Positions 29,633-41,043 of a DNA stretch of 55,547 nt are shown here, piece by piece. The notes beneath the pieces are model-generated. The model searched no databases. It saw only the letters and a program-made list of their open reading frames with translations, and was not told the origin of the DNA. Location of the stretch: the NCBI RefSeq assembly GCF_000719555.1, contig NZ_JOGX01000042.1, positions 1-55,547 on the forward strand. Reading direction: 5' to 3'. Source of the DNA: Streptomyces sp. NRRL F-5727 (GTDB lineage Bacteria > Actinomycetota > Actinomycetes > Streptomycetales > Streptomycetaceae). Within the stretch, counting starts at the first letter, position 1, and each line of letters opens with the position of its first letter. The translations under genes were made by a program, and so were the position numbers.

Positions 29633-30709
29633 GTGAGGGACACACGAGAGAGCCGGCTGCTCCTGGTGCTGCTGGTCGCCGTCGCGTTCGCGCTGATCAC
29701 GGTGGACATCCGCGGCGGCCAGGAGTCGCCGGTCGACGGCGCCCGGCAGGCCGCCGCCGCCGTCTTCGGCCCGGTCGAGAACGGCGTCGCGGCGGCCGTC
29801 GACCCGATCGGCAACGCCATAGGCGCCGTCCGCGACTCCGGCGAGCGCAACACCCGGATCACCGCCCTGGAGAAGGAGAACGCCGCGCTCAAGGCCGAGC
29901 TCGGCAGCGACGACCGTAACCGCAACCGGCTGCGCGAACTCGACTCCCTCCTCAAGACCGCCGGCGCCGGCCAGTACGGCATCAAGGGCGCCCAGGTCAT
30001 CGCCATAGGGTCGGCCCAGGGCTTCTCCTGGACCGTCACCATCGACGTCGGCGCCCGCGACGGCATCCAGCGCGACATGACCGTCCTCAACGGCGCCGGA
30101 CTCGTCGGCCGGGTCACCACCGTCGGCCCGTCCACCTCCACGGTGCTGCTCGCCAACGACCCCGACTTCACCGTCGGCACCCGGATGGAGAAGACCGACG
30201 AACTCGGCTTCGCCACCGGCCAGGGCGACCGTCCGCTCCTCGTCCAGCTCCTCAACGGCAAGGCCAAGGTGAAGCCGGGCGACCGCCTCGTCACCTTCGG
30301 CTCGGCCGGCGACCGGCCCTTCGTGCCCGGGGTGCCCGTCGGCGAGATCATCCGCGTCGACCCGATGGGCGGCGGCCTGACCCGCAACGTCTACGTCCGC
30401 CCGTACGTCGGCTTCAGCAAGCTCGACATCGTCGGCGTCGTCGTCCAGGCGCCCCGCTCCGACCCGCGCGACACGGTGCTGCCGCAGAAGCCCAAGCCCG
30501 CGCCGACCGTCACCGTCACGGTCACCGCGAAGCCGCCGGCCGACGGCGAGCAGGCCCAGGGGGAGAAGGCCGAACAGCCGCTCCGGAACGAGGCCCGGCA
30601 GGACCAGGCCCAGCAGGACCAGGCGCAGAACCAGGACCAGGCCCAGCCGCCCGCGCAGGACCCGGCACAGGATCAGAACCCGGACGACCAGGGGGACGCG
30701 ACACCGTGA
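29633..30709 (+). CDS. mreC: MreC, cell-shape scaffold protein
   Basis: 358 residues from GTG 29633. A short cytosolic lead is followed by one membrane helix (LLLVLLVAVAFALITV, about 8-24) and a coiled coil (ITALEKENAALKAEL, about 77-105). Next comes the extracytoplasmic double beta-barrel domain (GARDGIQRDMTVLNGAGLVGRV), then a long disordered C-terminal tail rich in Lys-Pro and Gln-Asp-Gln-Ala (about 280-358). The start is the first after mreB with an upstream AGGAAGGG, though 14 bases away. It links MreB to PBP2 and MreD. Its stop overlaps the mreD start in GTGA. Confidence 0.93.
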   Translation: MRDTRESRLLLVLLVAVAFALITVDIRGGQESPVDGARQAAAAVFGPVENGVAAAVDPIGNAIGAVRDSGERNTRITALEKENAALKAELGSDDRNRNRLRELDSLLKTAGAGQYGIKGAQVIAIGSAQGFSWTVTIDVGARDGIQRDMTVLNGAGLVGRVTTVGPSTSTVLLANDPDFTVGTRMEKTDELGFATGQGDRPLLVQLLNGKAKVKPGDRLVTFGSAGDRPFVPGVPVGEIIRVDPMGGGLTRNVYVRPYVGFSKLDIVGVVVQAPRSDPRDTVLPQKPKPAPTVTVTVTAKPPADGEQAQGEKAEQPLRNEARQDQAQQDQAQNQDQAQPPAQDPAQDQNPDDQGDATP

Positions 30710-31374
30710 AGTTCAACCGCATCCTCCTCTCCGCGACCCTGATCGTCGTCGCCCTCGTCGTCCAGGTCTCCGTCCTCGCCCGGCTCCAGCTGCCCGGCGC
30801 CGTCCCCGACCTCGTCCTCCTCACCGTCGTCGCCCTCGCCCTCGTGCACGGCCCCGTCACCGGCTCGCTCGTCGGCTTCTCCGCCGGCCTCCTCGCCGAC
30901 CTGGCGCCGCCCGCCGACCACGCCGCCGGCCGCTACGCGCTGGTGCTCTGCGTCGTCGGCTACCTCGTCGGCCTCACCCGCCCCGAGAACGGCCGCTTCA
31001 CCTCCGCGATCGGCCCCATGGCCGCCGTCGTCGGCGCGGCCGTCGGCTCCACCCTGCTCTACGCGGGCGTGGGCGCACTCGTCGGCGACACCGCCGCCCG
31101 CCACGTCGGCCTCGGCTCGCTGCTCTTCACCGCCGTCGTCTACGACCTGCTGCTGGCGCCCTTCACGGTGCCGCTCGTGATGGCCCTGGCCCGGCGGGCC
31201 GAGAACGACCCGGTCGCCGACGCCACGGGCGCCGGCGCCGGCGACGTCGCCTCCGGCTGGCTCTCCTCCGGCACCGGCCTGAGGATCGGCACCCAGCGCG
31301 GCGGACTGCGCGTCAAGGCCGCCCGTACCCGCGCCACCCGCGCCGGACGGATCAAGGGAGTCAAGCGACTGTGA
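30706..31374 (+). CDS. mreD: MreD, membrane component of the elongation/spore-wall complex
   Basis: 222 residues. Five or six hydrophobic helices fill residues 7-165, starting ILLSATLIVVALVVQVSVL and including the PDLVLLTVVALALVHGP region typical of MreD. The last 50 residues are cytosolic and strongly basic (RTRATRAGRIKGVKRL). GTG 30706 overlaps the mreC stop by four bases, so translation is coupled. It bridges MreC and RodA/PBP2. Confidence 0.93.
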   Translation: MKFNRILLSATLIVVALVVQVSVLARLQLPGAVPDLVLLTVVALALVHGPVTGSLVGFSAGLLADLAPPADHAAGRYALVLCVVGYLVGLTRPENGRFTSAIGPMAAVVGAAVGSTLLYAGVGALVGDTAARHVGLGSLLFTAVVYDLLLAPFTVPLVMALARRAENDPVADATGAGAGDVASGWLSSGTGLRIGTQRGGLRVKAARTRATRAGRIKGVKRL

Positions 31375-31393
31375 CCGAGGGGGCACCGGAAGC

Positions 31394-33583
31394 ATGAGCA
31401 ACATCCCCGAGACCGGCAGGACCCCCCGGGTCCAGACCCGGCTCGTCGTCATCCAGGTCCTCGTCTTCTCGCTGCTGCTCACCCTGGGCGGCCGGCTCTG
31501 GTACCTCCAGATCCGCAACGGCAAGGAGTACGCCGACGAGGCCAAGAGCAACAACATCCAGCAGGTCGTCACGCCGGCCGTCCGCGGCTCCATCCTCGAC
31601 GCCCGCGGCGTCCCGCTCGCCGACAACGAGACCCGGCTCGTGGTCTCCGCCTCGCGCACCGAGCTGATGAAGATGAAGGACGACGGCAAGGCCGTCCTCA
31701 CCCGGCTCGCCGGCGTCCTGAACATGAAGCCCGAGGACGTCGCCAACAAGATCCGGCTCTGCGACTCCAAGACGCCCAAGCCCTGCTGGAACGGCTCGCC
31801 CTACCAGCCGATCCCGGTCACCGACGAGGCCACCGTCCAGCAGGCGCTCACCATCCGGGAGAGCACCGAGGACTTCCCCGGCATCACCGCCGAGCTCACC
31901 GCCGTCCGCCGCTACCCGGCCCCCGGCAAGGCCCGTACCGCCCAGGTGCTCGGCTACCTCTCGCCGGTCACCGACGAGGAGATCACCAAGGCCAAGGACA
32001 CCGACTCCCCGTTCCTCCGCTCCGACCAGGTCGGCCGCTCCGGCATCGAGCGCACCTACGACAAGGAGCTGCGCGGCAAGGCCGGCGTGACCCGGTACGA
32101 GGTCGACAACCTCGGGCGCGTCATGGGCCAGACCAGGTCCGACCCGGGCGTGGCCGGCTCCACCCTCGTCACCAGCATCGACGCCCGCGTCCAGGCCGTC
32201 GCCGAGTACGAGCTCGCGCAGGCGATGAAGACGGTCCGGGGCGAGACCGACAAGATCACCGGCCGCAAGTACGAGGCGGACTCCGGCGCCGTCGTCGTCA
32301 TGGAGACCAAGACCGGCCGGGTCGTCGCCATGGCCTCCCAGCCCGACTACGACCCCAACGTCTGGATCGGCGGCATCTCCGCCACCGACTACGCCGCCCT
32401 CACCAGCAAGAAGTCCAACTACCCGCTGCTCAACCGCGGCATCCAGGGCCAGGCCCCGGCCGGCTCCATCTTCAAGGTGATCTCCGCGAGCGCCGCCGTC
32501 CGGGCCGGCTACGACTTCAACGACAGGTACAACTGCAGCGCCTCCTACAGCCTCGGCAGCCGCAGCTTCGCCAACTTCGAGTCCCAGGGGCACGGCCCCA
32601 TCACCCTCGGCGACGCCCTCAAGTTCTCCTGCAACACCGTCTTCTACGCCCTCGGCCACAAGGAGTGGCAGAAGGACGGCGGCATCACGGCGAACAAGGA
32701 CGCCAAGGACTGGTTCTACGTGACCGCCCGCGACTTCGGCCTCGGCTCGGAGACCGGCATCGACCTGCCCAACGAGGTCAAGGGCCGCATCCCGGACCGC
32801 CAGTGGAAGCAGGCGTTCTGGGAGGCCAACAAGGACGCCTGGTGCAAGCAGGGCAAGAAGGGCGGCAGCTACGTCGAGCAGATCGCGTACGAGAACTGCC
32901 TCGAAGGCAACCAGCTGAAGGCGTACGACAGCATCAACTTCGCCATCGGGCAGGGCGACGTCCTCGTCACCCCCATCCAGATGGCCACCATCTACGCGGC
33001 CATCAGCAACGGCGGCACCCTCTACGACCCCTCCGTCGGCAAGGCGGTCATCAGCCCCGACGGCAAGCAGGTCCGCGAGATCAAGCCGAAGGCCCACGGC
33101 AGGCTGCCGGTCGGCCCGGAGACCATCCGCGACCTCGACAAGGGCCTGCGCTCGGTCGTCGAGCCCGGCGGCACCGCCGCCTGGCGCTTCGGCGGCTGGC
33201 CCCAGGACAAGATCCCGATGCGCGCCAAGACCGGCACCGCCCAGGTCTACGGCAAGCAGACCACCTCCTGGCTCGCCACCTACACCGACGACTTCACCAT
33301 CGTCATGACCATCTCCCAGGGCGGCACCGGCTCCGGCGCCTCCGGTCCCGCCGTCCGCAACATCTACGACGCCCTCTACGGCCTCGACGACGCGGGCAAC
33401 CAGGACCTCAAGCGCGCCCTGCTGCCCAAGCCGCAGAAGACGCTGCCGAAGGTCAACGCCGACGGCACCATCGACGCGCCGGCGATCAAGGCGTACGACC
33501 CGAAGTCCCAGCTGGTCGACCCGGCCGGACCGGACGGCGCCGCGCCGCCGCTCGCGGGCCCGCCTCCCCACAGGAGGGACTGA
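31394..33583 (+). CDS. mrdA: Class B penicillin-binding protein 2 (transpeptidase)
   Basis: 729 residues. An N-terminal membrane anchor (LVVIQVLVFSLLLTLGGRLWYLQI) is followed by the pedestal/dimerisation domain beginning RGSILDARGVPLADNE near 70. The transpeptidase domain has Ser358 in AGSIFKV (SxxK), Ser412 in FSCNT (SxN) and Lys612 in AKTGTAQ (KTG). It cross-links peptidoglycan with glycan polymerised by RodA, encoded four bases downstream. A tail rich in Pro follows the catalytic domain. Start ATG 31394 lies 19 bases after mreD. Confidence 0.96.
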   Translation: MSNIPETGRTPRVQTRLVVIQVLVFSLLLTLGGRLWYLQIRNGKEYADEAKSNNIQQVVTPAVRGSILDARGVPLADNETRLVVSASRTELMKMKDDGKAVLTRLAGVLNMKPEDVANKIRLCDSKTPKPCWNGSPYQPIPVTDEATVQQALTIRESTEDFPGITAELTAVRRYPAPGKARTAQVLGYLSPVTDEEITKAKDTDSPFLRSDQVGRSGIERTYDKELRGKAGVTRYEVDNLGRVMGQTRSDPGVAGSTLVTSIDARVQAVAEYELAQAMKTVRGETDKITGRKYEADSGAVVVMETKTGRVVAMASQPDYDPNVWIGGISATDYAALTSKKSNYPLLNRGIQGQAPAGSIFKVISASAAVRAGYDFNDRYNCSASYSLGSRSFANFESQGHGPITLGDALKFSCNTVFYALGHKEWQKDGGITANKDAKDWFYVTARDFGLGSETGIDLPNEVKGRIPDRQWKQAFWEANKDAWCKQGKKGGSYVEQIAYENCLEGNQLKAYDSINFAIGQGDVLVTPIQMATIYAAISNGGTLYDPSVGKAVISPDGKQVREIKPKAHGRLPVGPETIRDLDKGLRSVVEPGGTAAWRFGGWPQDKIPMRAKTGTAQVYGKQTTSWLATYTDDFTIVMTISQGGTGSGASGPAVRNIYDALYGLDDAGNQDLKRALLPKPQKTLPKVNADGTIDAPAIKAYDPKSQLVDPAGPDGAAPPLAGPPPHRRD

Positions 33584-33587
33584 CCCG

Positions 33588-34787
33588 ATGACGACACGGA
33601 CCACCTTCTCGGTCTCCCGGTACGCCCCCGAGCGCGGCGCCGTCGCCCGGCTGACCGCCCGCGACTCGGTGCTGCGCCGGCTCGACTGGCCGATCCTGCT
33701 GTCGGCGCTGGCGCTCTCCCTGATCGGCTCGCTGCTGGTCTGGTCGGCGACCCGGGGCCGTACCGAGCTGAACAACGGCGACCCGTACTACTTCCTCTTC
33801 CGGCACCTGCTCAACACCGGCATCGGCGTGGCGCTGATGATCGGCACGGTCTGGCTCGGCCACCGCACCCTGCGCGGGGCGGTCCCGGTCCTCTACGGCC
33901 TGTCGATCGTGCTGATCCTCGCCGTCCTCACCCCGCTCGGCGCCACCATCAACGGCGCCCACGCGTGGATCGTGATCGGCGGCGGCTTCTCGCTCCAGCC
34001 CAGCGAGTTCGTGAAGATCACCATCATCCTGGTGATGGCGATGCTGCTGGCCTCGAAGGTGGACGCCGGCGACCAGCTCCACCCGGACCACGGCACCGTC
34101 GCCAAGGCCCTGGTGCTCGCCGCCCTCCCCATGGGCATCGTCATGCTCATGCCCGACCTGGGCTCGGTCATGGTGATGATCGTGATCGTGCTCGGCGTCC
34201 TGCTCGCCTCCGGCGCCTCCAACCGCTGGGTCCTCGGCCTCATCGGCTCGGGCATCGCCGGCGCGGTCCTCGTCACCACCCTCGGCATGCTCGACGAGTA
34301 CCAGATCAACCGCTTCGCCGCCTTCGCCAACCCCGACCTCGACCCCTCCGGCGTCGGCTACAACACCAACCAGGCCCGCATCGCCATCGGCTCCGGCGGC
34401 CTCTACGGCGCCGGCCTCTTCAACGGCCACCAGACCAGCGGCCAGTTCGTCCCCGAACAGCAGACCGACTTCGTCTTCACCGTCGCCGGCGAGGAGCTGG
34501 GCTTCGTCGGCTCCGGCTTCATCCTGCTGCTGCTCGGCATCGTCCTCTGGCGGGCCTGCCGGATCGCCCGCGAGACCACGGAGCTGTACGGGACCGTCGT
34601 CGCCGCCGGCATCATCGCCTGGTTCGCCTTCCAGTCCTTCGAGAACATCGGCATGAACCTCGGCATCATGCCCGTCGCCGGCCTCCCGCTGCCCTTCGTC
34701 TCCTACGGCGGCTCCTCCATGTTCGCCGTCTGGGTCGCCATCGGACTCCTCCAGTCGATCCGGGTGCAACGACCGATGACCGCCTGA
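33588..34787 (+). CDS. rodA: RodA, SEDS-family peptidoglycan glycosyltransferase
   Basis: 399 residues with about ten hydrophobic helices. The SEDS signature is seen in NGAHAWIVIGGGFSLQPSEF near residue 122 and again in GEELGFVGS and LPLPFVSYGGSSM near the C-terminus. It polymerises lipid II and pairs with the PBP2 encoded upstream (4-base gap). In Streptomyces the homologue in this operon is also called Sfr and is needed for spore wall formation. ATG 33588 follows GGAGGG. Confidence 0.95.
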   Translation: MTTRTTFSVSRYAPERGAVARLTARDSVLRRLDWPILLSALALSLIGSLLVWSATRGRTELNNGDPYYFLFRHLLNTGIGVALMIGTVWLGHRTLRGAVPVLYGLSIVLILAVLTPLGATINGAHAWIVIGGGFSLQPSEFVKITIILVMAMLLASKVDAGDQLHPDHGTVAKALVLAALPMGIVMLMPDLGSVMVMIVIVLGVLLASGASNRWVLGLIGSGIAGAVLVTTLGMLDEYQINRFAAFANPDLDPSGVGYNTNQARIAIGSGGLYGAGLFNGHQTSGQFVPEQQTDFVFTVAGEELGFVGSGFILLLLGIVLWRACRIARETTELYGTVVAAGIIAWFAFQSFENIGMNLGIMPVAGLPLPFVSYGGSSMFAVWVAIGLLQSIRVQRPMTA

Positions 34788-34820
34788 CGCATCGGAGGCA
34801 TGCCGGACCGCCCCGGCGGT

Positions 34821-34826
34821 TAGATT
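34821..34826 (+). promoter_or_regulatory. -10 element for a leaderless CYTH-CHAD transcript
   Basis: TAGATT ends six bases before ATG 34833. No Shine-Dalgarno site is present, so the message is probably leaderless. The -35 region is unclear. Confidence 0.45.
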
Positions 34827-34832
34827 CGACAT

Positions 34833-36350
34833 ATGGCCGAGACCAAGCGCGAGATCGAGCGGAAGTACGAAGCCACCGCGGAGACCCGGCTGCCGGACCT
34901 CACCCGCGCGGCCGGGGTCGCCGCGGTGACCACCGAGGGCGTCACCGAACTCGACGCCGTCTACTACGACACGGCCGACCTGCGACTCGCCGCCGACTCC
35001 CTCACCCTCCGGCGCCGCACCGGCGGCAGGGACGCCGGCTGGCACCTCAAGTTCCCCGTCGCCGTCGGCGTCCGCGACGAGATCAGGGCCCCGCTCACCG
35101 ACACGCTCCCGCCCTCCCTGGCGGCGCTCCTGCGCTCCCGCGTCCGTCACGCCGGAGTCGTCCCCGTCGTCCGCCTCCGCTCCTCACGCGACGTCCGCCA
35201 CCTCAGGGACGAGGACGGCACGATCCTCGCCGAGCTCTCCGTCGACACCGTCCACGCCGACCGCCTCCTCGCCGGCGACAGCTCGGCCGCCTGGACCGAG
35301 ATCGAGGTCGAGCTCGCGGACGACGCCGACCCGGCGGTCCTCGACGCCGTCGAGAAACGCCTCAGGAAAGCCGGCATCCACCCCTCCGACGCCCCCTCCA
35401 AGCTGTCCCGCGCCCTCGACGAGACCGGCCTGGCACCCGAGCGGCCGGCGGAGGCGGACGCCGACGGCACGGCGGGCGCCGCCGTCCTCGCGTACGTCCG
35501 CGAACAGGCCGAGGCCCTCGTCCGCCTCGACCCCGCCGTCCGCCGCGACCTGCCCGACGCCGTCCACCAGCTCCGGGTCGCCTGCCGACGGCTCCGCAGC
35601 GCCTTCAAGACCTACCGCAAGGTCCTCGACCGGGACGTCACCGACCCGATCGGCGCCGAGCTGAAATGGCTCGCCGGCGAGCTCGGCCACGCCCGCGACC
35701 AGGAGGTCCTCGCCGCCCGCCTCGCCGAGGCCCTCGACGGACTCGACCGCGAACAGCTCCACGGCCCGGTCCGCGGCCGGCTGCGCGCCTGGGACCGGAC
35801 CCGCTCCGCCGGCTCCCGCCGACGCGCCCTCGACGCCCTCGACTCGCCCCGCCACCTGGCCCTCCTCGACGCCCTCGACCGCCTCCTCGCCGACCCGCCG
35901 CTGAAGCCGGGCGCCCGGAAGAAGGCCGTCAAGGCGCTGCCGAAGGCGATCCGGCGCGACTACCGGCGGCTCGCCGACCGGATCGGCCCCGCCCTCGACC
36001 TCGACCCCGGCCACGACCGCGACCTCGCCCTCCACGAGGCCCGCAAGGCCGCCAAGCGGGCCCGGTACGCCGCCGACGCCGCCGTACCGACCCTCGGCAA
36101 GCCCGCGAAACGGTTCTCCAAGAGGGTGAAGAAGGTCCAGAGCCTCCTCGGCGACCACCAGGACGCCGTCGTCGCCCGGACCGCCCTGCGCGACCTCGCC
36201 ACCGAGGCGGAGGAGGCCGCCGAACCCTCCTTCACCTGGGGCGTCCTCCACGCGAGGCAGGAAGAGGCCGCGGCGGCCCAGGAGCGGGAGCTGCCGGGCG
36301 TCTGGGAGCGGGCCTCGGCCCCGGATCTCCGCGCGGCGCTGAGCCGCTGA
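34833..36350 (+). CDS. CYTH-CHAD domain protein (inorganic polyphosphate-related)
   Basis: 505 residues. The N-terminal CYTH domain (about 1-205) opens with EIERKYE, the ExExK triphosphate-binding motif, and contains TLRRRTGG and ELSVD-type strands. The C-terminal CHAD domain (about 220-495) is all helical and rich in paired His/Arg/Lys, for example HQLRVACRRLRSAFKTYRK and HEARKAAKRARYAAD. CYTH enzymes hydrolyse triphosphates; CHAD binds polyphosphate. The likely role is polyphosphate binding or triphosphate hydrolysis, but the substrate is inferred. The gene follows rodA by 45 bases with its own -10. Confidence 0.9.
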   Translation: MAETKREIERKYEATAETRLPDLTRAAGVAAVTTEGVTELDAVYYDTADLRLAADSLTLRRRTGGRDAGWHLKFPVAVGVRDEIRAPLTDTLPPSLAALLRSRVRHAGVVPVVRLRSSRDVRHLRDEDGTILAELSVDTVHADRLLAGDSSAAWTEIEVELADDADPAVLDAVEKRLRKAGIHPSDAPSKLSRALDETGLAPERPAEADADGTAGAAVLAYVREQAEALVRLDPAVRRDLPDAVHQLRVACRRLRSAFKTYRKVLDRDVTDPIGAELKWLAGELGHARDQEVLAARLAEALDGLDREQLHGPVRGRLRAWDRTRSAGSRRRALDALDSPRHLALLDALDRLLADPPLKPGARKKAVKALPKAIRRDYRRLADRIGPALDLDPGHDRDLALHEARKAAKRARYAADAAVPTLGKPAKRFSKRVKKVQSLLGDHQDAVVARTALRDLATEAEEAAEPSFTWGVLHARQEEAAAAQERELPGVWERASAPDLRAALSR

Positions 36351-36402
36351 GCACCGGGGTACGCTTGAGAGTCGCCCCCCTGCCAGCTCACGAAGGTTCG
36401 AG

Positions 36403-38331
<1,929 letters not shown>

Positions 38332-38337
38332 TCCCGT

Positions 38338-38387
38338 ACGCGAAAGGGGCGCCCGGACGGATCTCCGTCCGGGCGCCCCTTTCGCGT
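38338..38387. terminator. Bidirectional terminator after the radical SAM gene
   Basis: Perfect 23-bp stem (38338-38360 with 38365-38387) with loop ATCT, between converging genes and at the left edge of the glycosyltransferase island. Confidence 0.9.
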
Positions 38388-38392
38388 GTGGG

Positions 38393-40690
38393 TCAGCTGG
38401 TGACGGTTTCCTGGCGGGTGGTGGCGGCTTCGGCGGCCTGCGGGGTCGGGGCCGGGGTGCGGTCGGCCACCGGGGTCACGGGCGGGGTGGGGGTCTGCTC
38501 GTTCAGGAAGACCGCGCGGACCACGCGCTCGGCGGCGTGGCCGTCGTCCCACATGCAGAAGCGCTCGCGGAAGGCGCGGCGGAGGGCGGCGGCGGGCTCG
38601 TCGGCCCAGGCGCCGCTGCGGAACGCCTCGATCAGCTCGTCCTCGGTGGTGGCGATCACACCGGGGGTGTCGCCGGGTTCGCCGGAGAGCAGGTCGAAGG
38701 TCACACCGCGGCAGGTGCGGTACATCTCCCAGTCGTCGGCGTAGGTGACGATCGGCCGGTCGAGGTTGGCGTAGTCGAACATGATCGACGAGTAGTCCGT
38801 GATCAGGGCGTCCGACGCCAGGCACAGCTCCTCCACCGAGGGGTGGCGGGAGACGTCCACGAGGGCGCCGCGCTCGGCGAGCGCGTTCAGCTCGCGGTCG
38901 GCGCCGTAGAAGTAGTGGGCGCGGACCAGGAGGACGTAGTCGGGGCCGAGCTCGCGGGCGAAGCGGGCCAGGTCCAGGCGGGAGACGAAGGCGTCCTTCT
39001 GGTGGTCGCGGACGGTCGGCGCGTACAGGATCGCCTTCTTGCCGGGGGCGATGCCGAGCGCGCCGCGGATCCGGCGGACGTCCTCGGCCGTGGCCCGGTA
39101 GTAGACGTCGTTGCGCGGGTAGCCGGTGTTGAGGGTGCGGAAGGGGGCCGGGTAGACCCGCTCCCACTGCTCGGTGGAGTGCTGGTTGGAGGAGACGCTC
39201 CAGTCCCAGCGGTCGACCCGCTCCATGAGCTTGTCGAAGTCCATGCTCTTGGCGACGGCCGGGTAGTACTGCTGGTCCAGGCCCATCCGCTTCAGCGGGG
39301 TGCCGTGGTGGGTCTGGAGGTGGACCTGGCCGGGGCGCTTCACCACGGAGTCCGGGAAGTTCACGTTGTTGACCAGGTACTTCGCCCGGGCCATGGCCTT
39401 CCAGTAGCCGAAGGTGGCGGGGGCGACCCGGCTGATCCCGGCGGGCAGCTTGCCGGCGTGCGCCTGGTTGACCACCCAGACGCCGCGCAGGTTCGGCGCC
39501 AGCTTCTTGGCGGCGTCGTGGACGGCGAGCGGGTTGCAGCCCGGGGTGCGGCCCCAGTAGGCGGAGTAGACGGCGAGGTTGTCGTCGAGGGGGAGTCGGC
39601 GCTGTACCGCGTAGTACGTCTTCAGGGCCTTGCGGCCGCCCCACCGCTTCGACCGGCCCAGCGCGCGGAAGGCGGTCTCGCGGGTGCCGTTGGCCGCCTT
39701 GAGCGACTCGAAGGCGGCGTACGAGCCGGTCCGCAGCACCTTGAACTTGAGGCCGGCGATGCCGGGCGGCGGGGTGAAGCCCTTGGGCTCGTTCCTGCGG
39801 TACGCCTTGCCGGCCTGCTGGACGTAGGCGCGGCGGTGGCTGCGCGGTATGCGGAAGCCGCGGGCGAGGGTGTAGAGGAAGTGGCTGACCATCCGCTCGA
39901 AGACGATCGTGCGGTAGGCGTCGAGGCCGGGCCGGCCCTCGAGGTAGTCGAAGACCCGCTGGTACTGCTCGAAGATCACGAAGTGCTTGCGCGGGGAGCT
40001 GCTCCGCATGGAGCTGCCCTGGCGGCGCTGGCGGTACTCGACGACGACGTACTCCAGGCCGGCGACCCGCTGGGCGGCGGCCATGGTCGTGTAGACCATC
40101 AGCGCGTCCTCGTAGAGGCCGTCGGTGAACTGGAAGCCCTGGCCGTCGAAGCCGCCGGTGGTGAAGAAGTCGCGGCGGTAGACGCGGTTCCAGACGACGG
40201 CGAAGATCCGCAGCAGTTCCAGGTGGTCGGCGGGGCGGACCACCTGGTCGCCGATGGAGGCGATGTGCTTGCCGGACTTGCTGGCCTCGACGGTGCCGTC
40301 CACGTGGGTGCGGACGTAGTCGAAGAGGAGGATCTCCGGGTCGGCGGTCTCGGCGAGCCGCTCGGCTATGGCCTGGAGCGAGCCGGGGCGTATGGAGTCG
40401 TCGCCGTCGAGGAAGAGCAGGTAGTCGCCGCGGGCGTGGGCTATGCCGGTGTTGCGGGCGGCGCCGATGCCGCCGTTCTGCTCGCGGTGCACGGCGCGGA
40501 CCCGCGGGTCGCGGGCGGCGAACTCGTCGATGATGGCGCCGCTGCTGTCCTGGGAGCAGTCGTCGACGGCGATGATCTCGAAGTCCGGGTAGCTCTGCGC
40601 GGTGATCGATTCGAGGCATTCGCGTATGTAGCCCTCGACCCCGTAGACAGGGATGATCACGCTGAAACGGGGGGTAGCTGCAGACGGCAT
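38393..40690 (-). CDS. GT2 glycosyltransferase fused to CDP-glycerol glycerophosphotransferase (TagF-like)
   Basis: 765 residues. The N-terminal GT2 domain (about 1-230) has FSVIIPVYGVEGYIRECLESI and the metal motif DGDDS. The C-terminal Glyphos_transf domain (about 365-735) has QTHHGTPLKRMGL, NTGYPRNDVYY, ILYAPTVRD and SDALITDYSSIMFDYA. Together they suggest a bifunctional enzyme building a polyol-phosphate wall polymer decorated or primed with sugar, at the inner membrane face. ATG 40690 follows AGGAGA; the longer frame to 40855 has no site. It is divergent from the related 1198-residue gene. The polymer made is unknown. Confidence 0.88.
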   Translation of the reverse strand: MPSAATPRFSVIIPVYGVEGYIRECLESITAQSYPDFEIIAVDDCSQDSSGAIIDEFAARDPRVRAVHREQNGGIGAARNTGIAHARGDYLLFLDGDDSIRPGSLQAIAERLAETADPEILLFDYVRTHVDGTVEASKSGKHIASIGDQVVRPADHLELLRIFAVVWNRVYRRDFFTTGGFDGQGFQFTDGLYEDALMVYTTMAAAQRVAGLEYVVVEYRQRRQGSSMRSSSPRKHFVIFEQYQRVFDYLEGRPGLDAYRTIVFERMVSHFLYTLARGFRIPRSHRRAYVQQAGKAYRRNEPKGFTPPPGIAGLKFKVLRTGSYAAFESLKAANGTRETAFRALGRSKRWGGRKALKTYYAVQRRLPLDDNLAVYSAYWGRTPGCNPLAVHDAAKKLAPNLRGVWVVNQAHAGKLPAGISRVAPATFGYWKAMARAKYLVNNVNFPDSVVKRPGQVHLQTHHGTPLKRMGLDQQYYPAVAKSMDFDKLMERVDRWDWSVSSNQHSTEQWERVYPAPFRTLNTGYPRNDVYYRATAEDVRRIRGALGIAPGKKAILYAPTVRDHQKDAFVSRLDLARFARELGPDYVLLVRAHYFYGADRELNALAERGALVDVSRHPSVEELCLASDALITDYSSIMFDYANLDRPIVTYADDWEMYRTCRGVTFDLLSGEPGDTPGVIATTEDELIEAFRSGAWADEPAAALRRAFRERFCMWDDGHAAERVVRAVFLNEQTPTPPVTPVADRTPAPTPQAAEAATTRQETVTS

Positions 40691-41043
40691 GCCGTGTGTC
40701 TCTCCTCTGTCGGACCGCTCAAGCGCAGTATGACAGGAGTACTCGAACGTCTCTCCGGGCGCGGGCGGCCCTCCGGGCCCCGGGGGCGGGGTGAACGGCG
40801 TGTTCCCGGCGGGTGAGGCGGCGGCCAACTGGGTTCGAACGGCCGAGGAGCCCATCGTCTATTCTGAAGAGCTGCGGCGGTGCTGCGCTCCGGCGCCGGG
40901 GCGGACGGGCCGGCAGGCGGGTCTCTCTCGGTCGGGGGAGACCTCCCATCGGTCCGCTGGAAAAACCGATAGCACGCCCCGTCACCCACTCAGACGCTCG
41001 AGCCTGTCGAGCGGGTCTGAACCGGAAAGGAACGCAGAACTAC
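40691..41043. promoter_or_regulatory. 353-bp divergent promoter region between the two GT2/TagF genes
   Basis: No gene is seen here. A TATTCT -10-like element at 40860-40865 could drive the plus-strand gene, with a leader of about 170 bases. Near the 3' end, ATCGGT...ACCGAT and GCTCGA...TCGAGC form small hairpins. On the minus strand CATACT lies about 45 bases before the other gene and may be its -10. Details are weakly supported. Confidence 0.4.

Noticed and set aside
31361..33775. Minus-strand open frame of 804 codons opposite mrdA
   Set aside because: Shadow of the PBP2 gene, whose SxxK, SxN and KTG motifs are on the plus strand.
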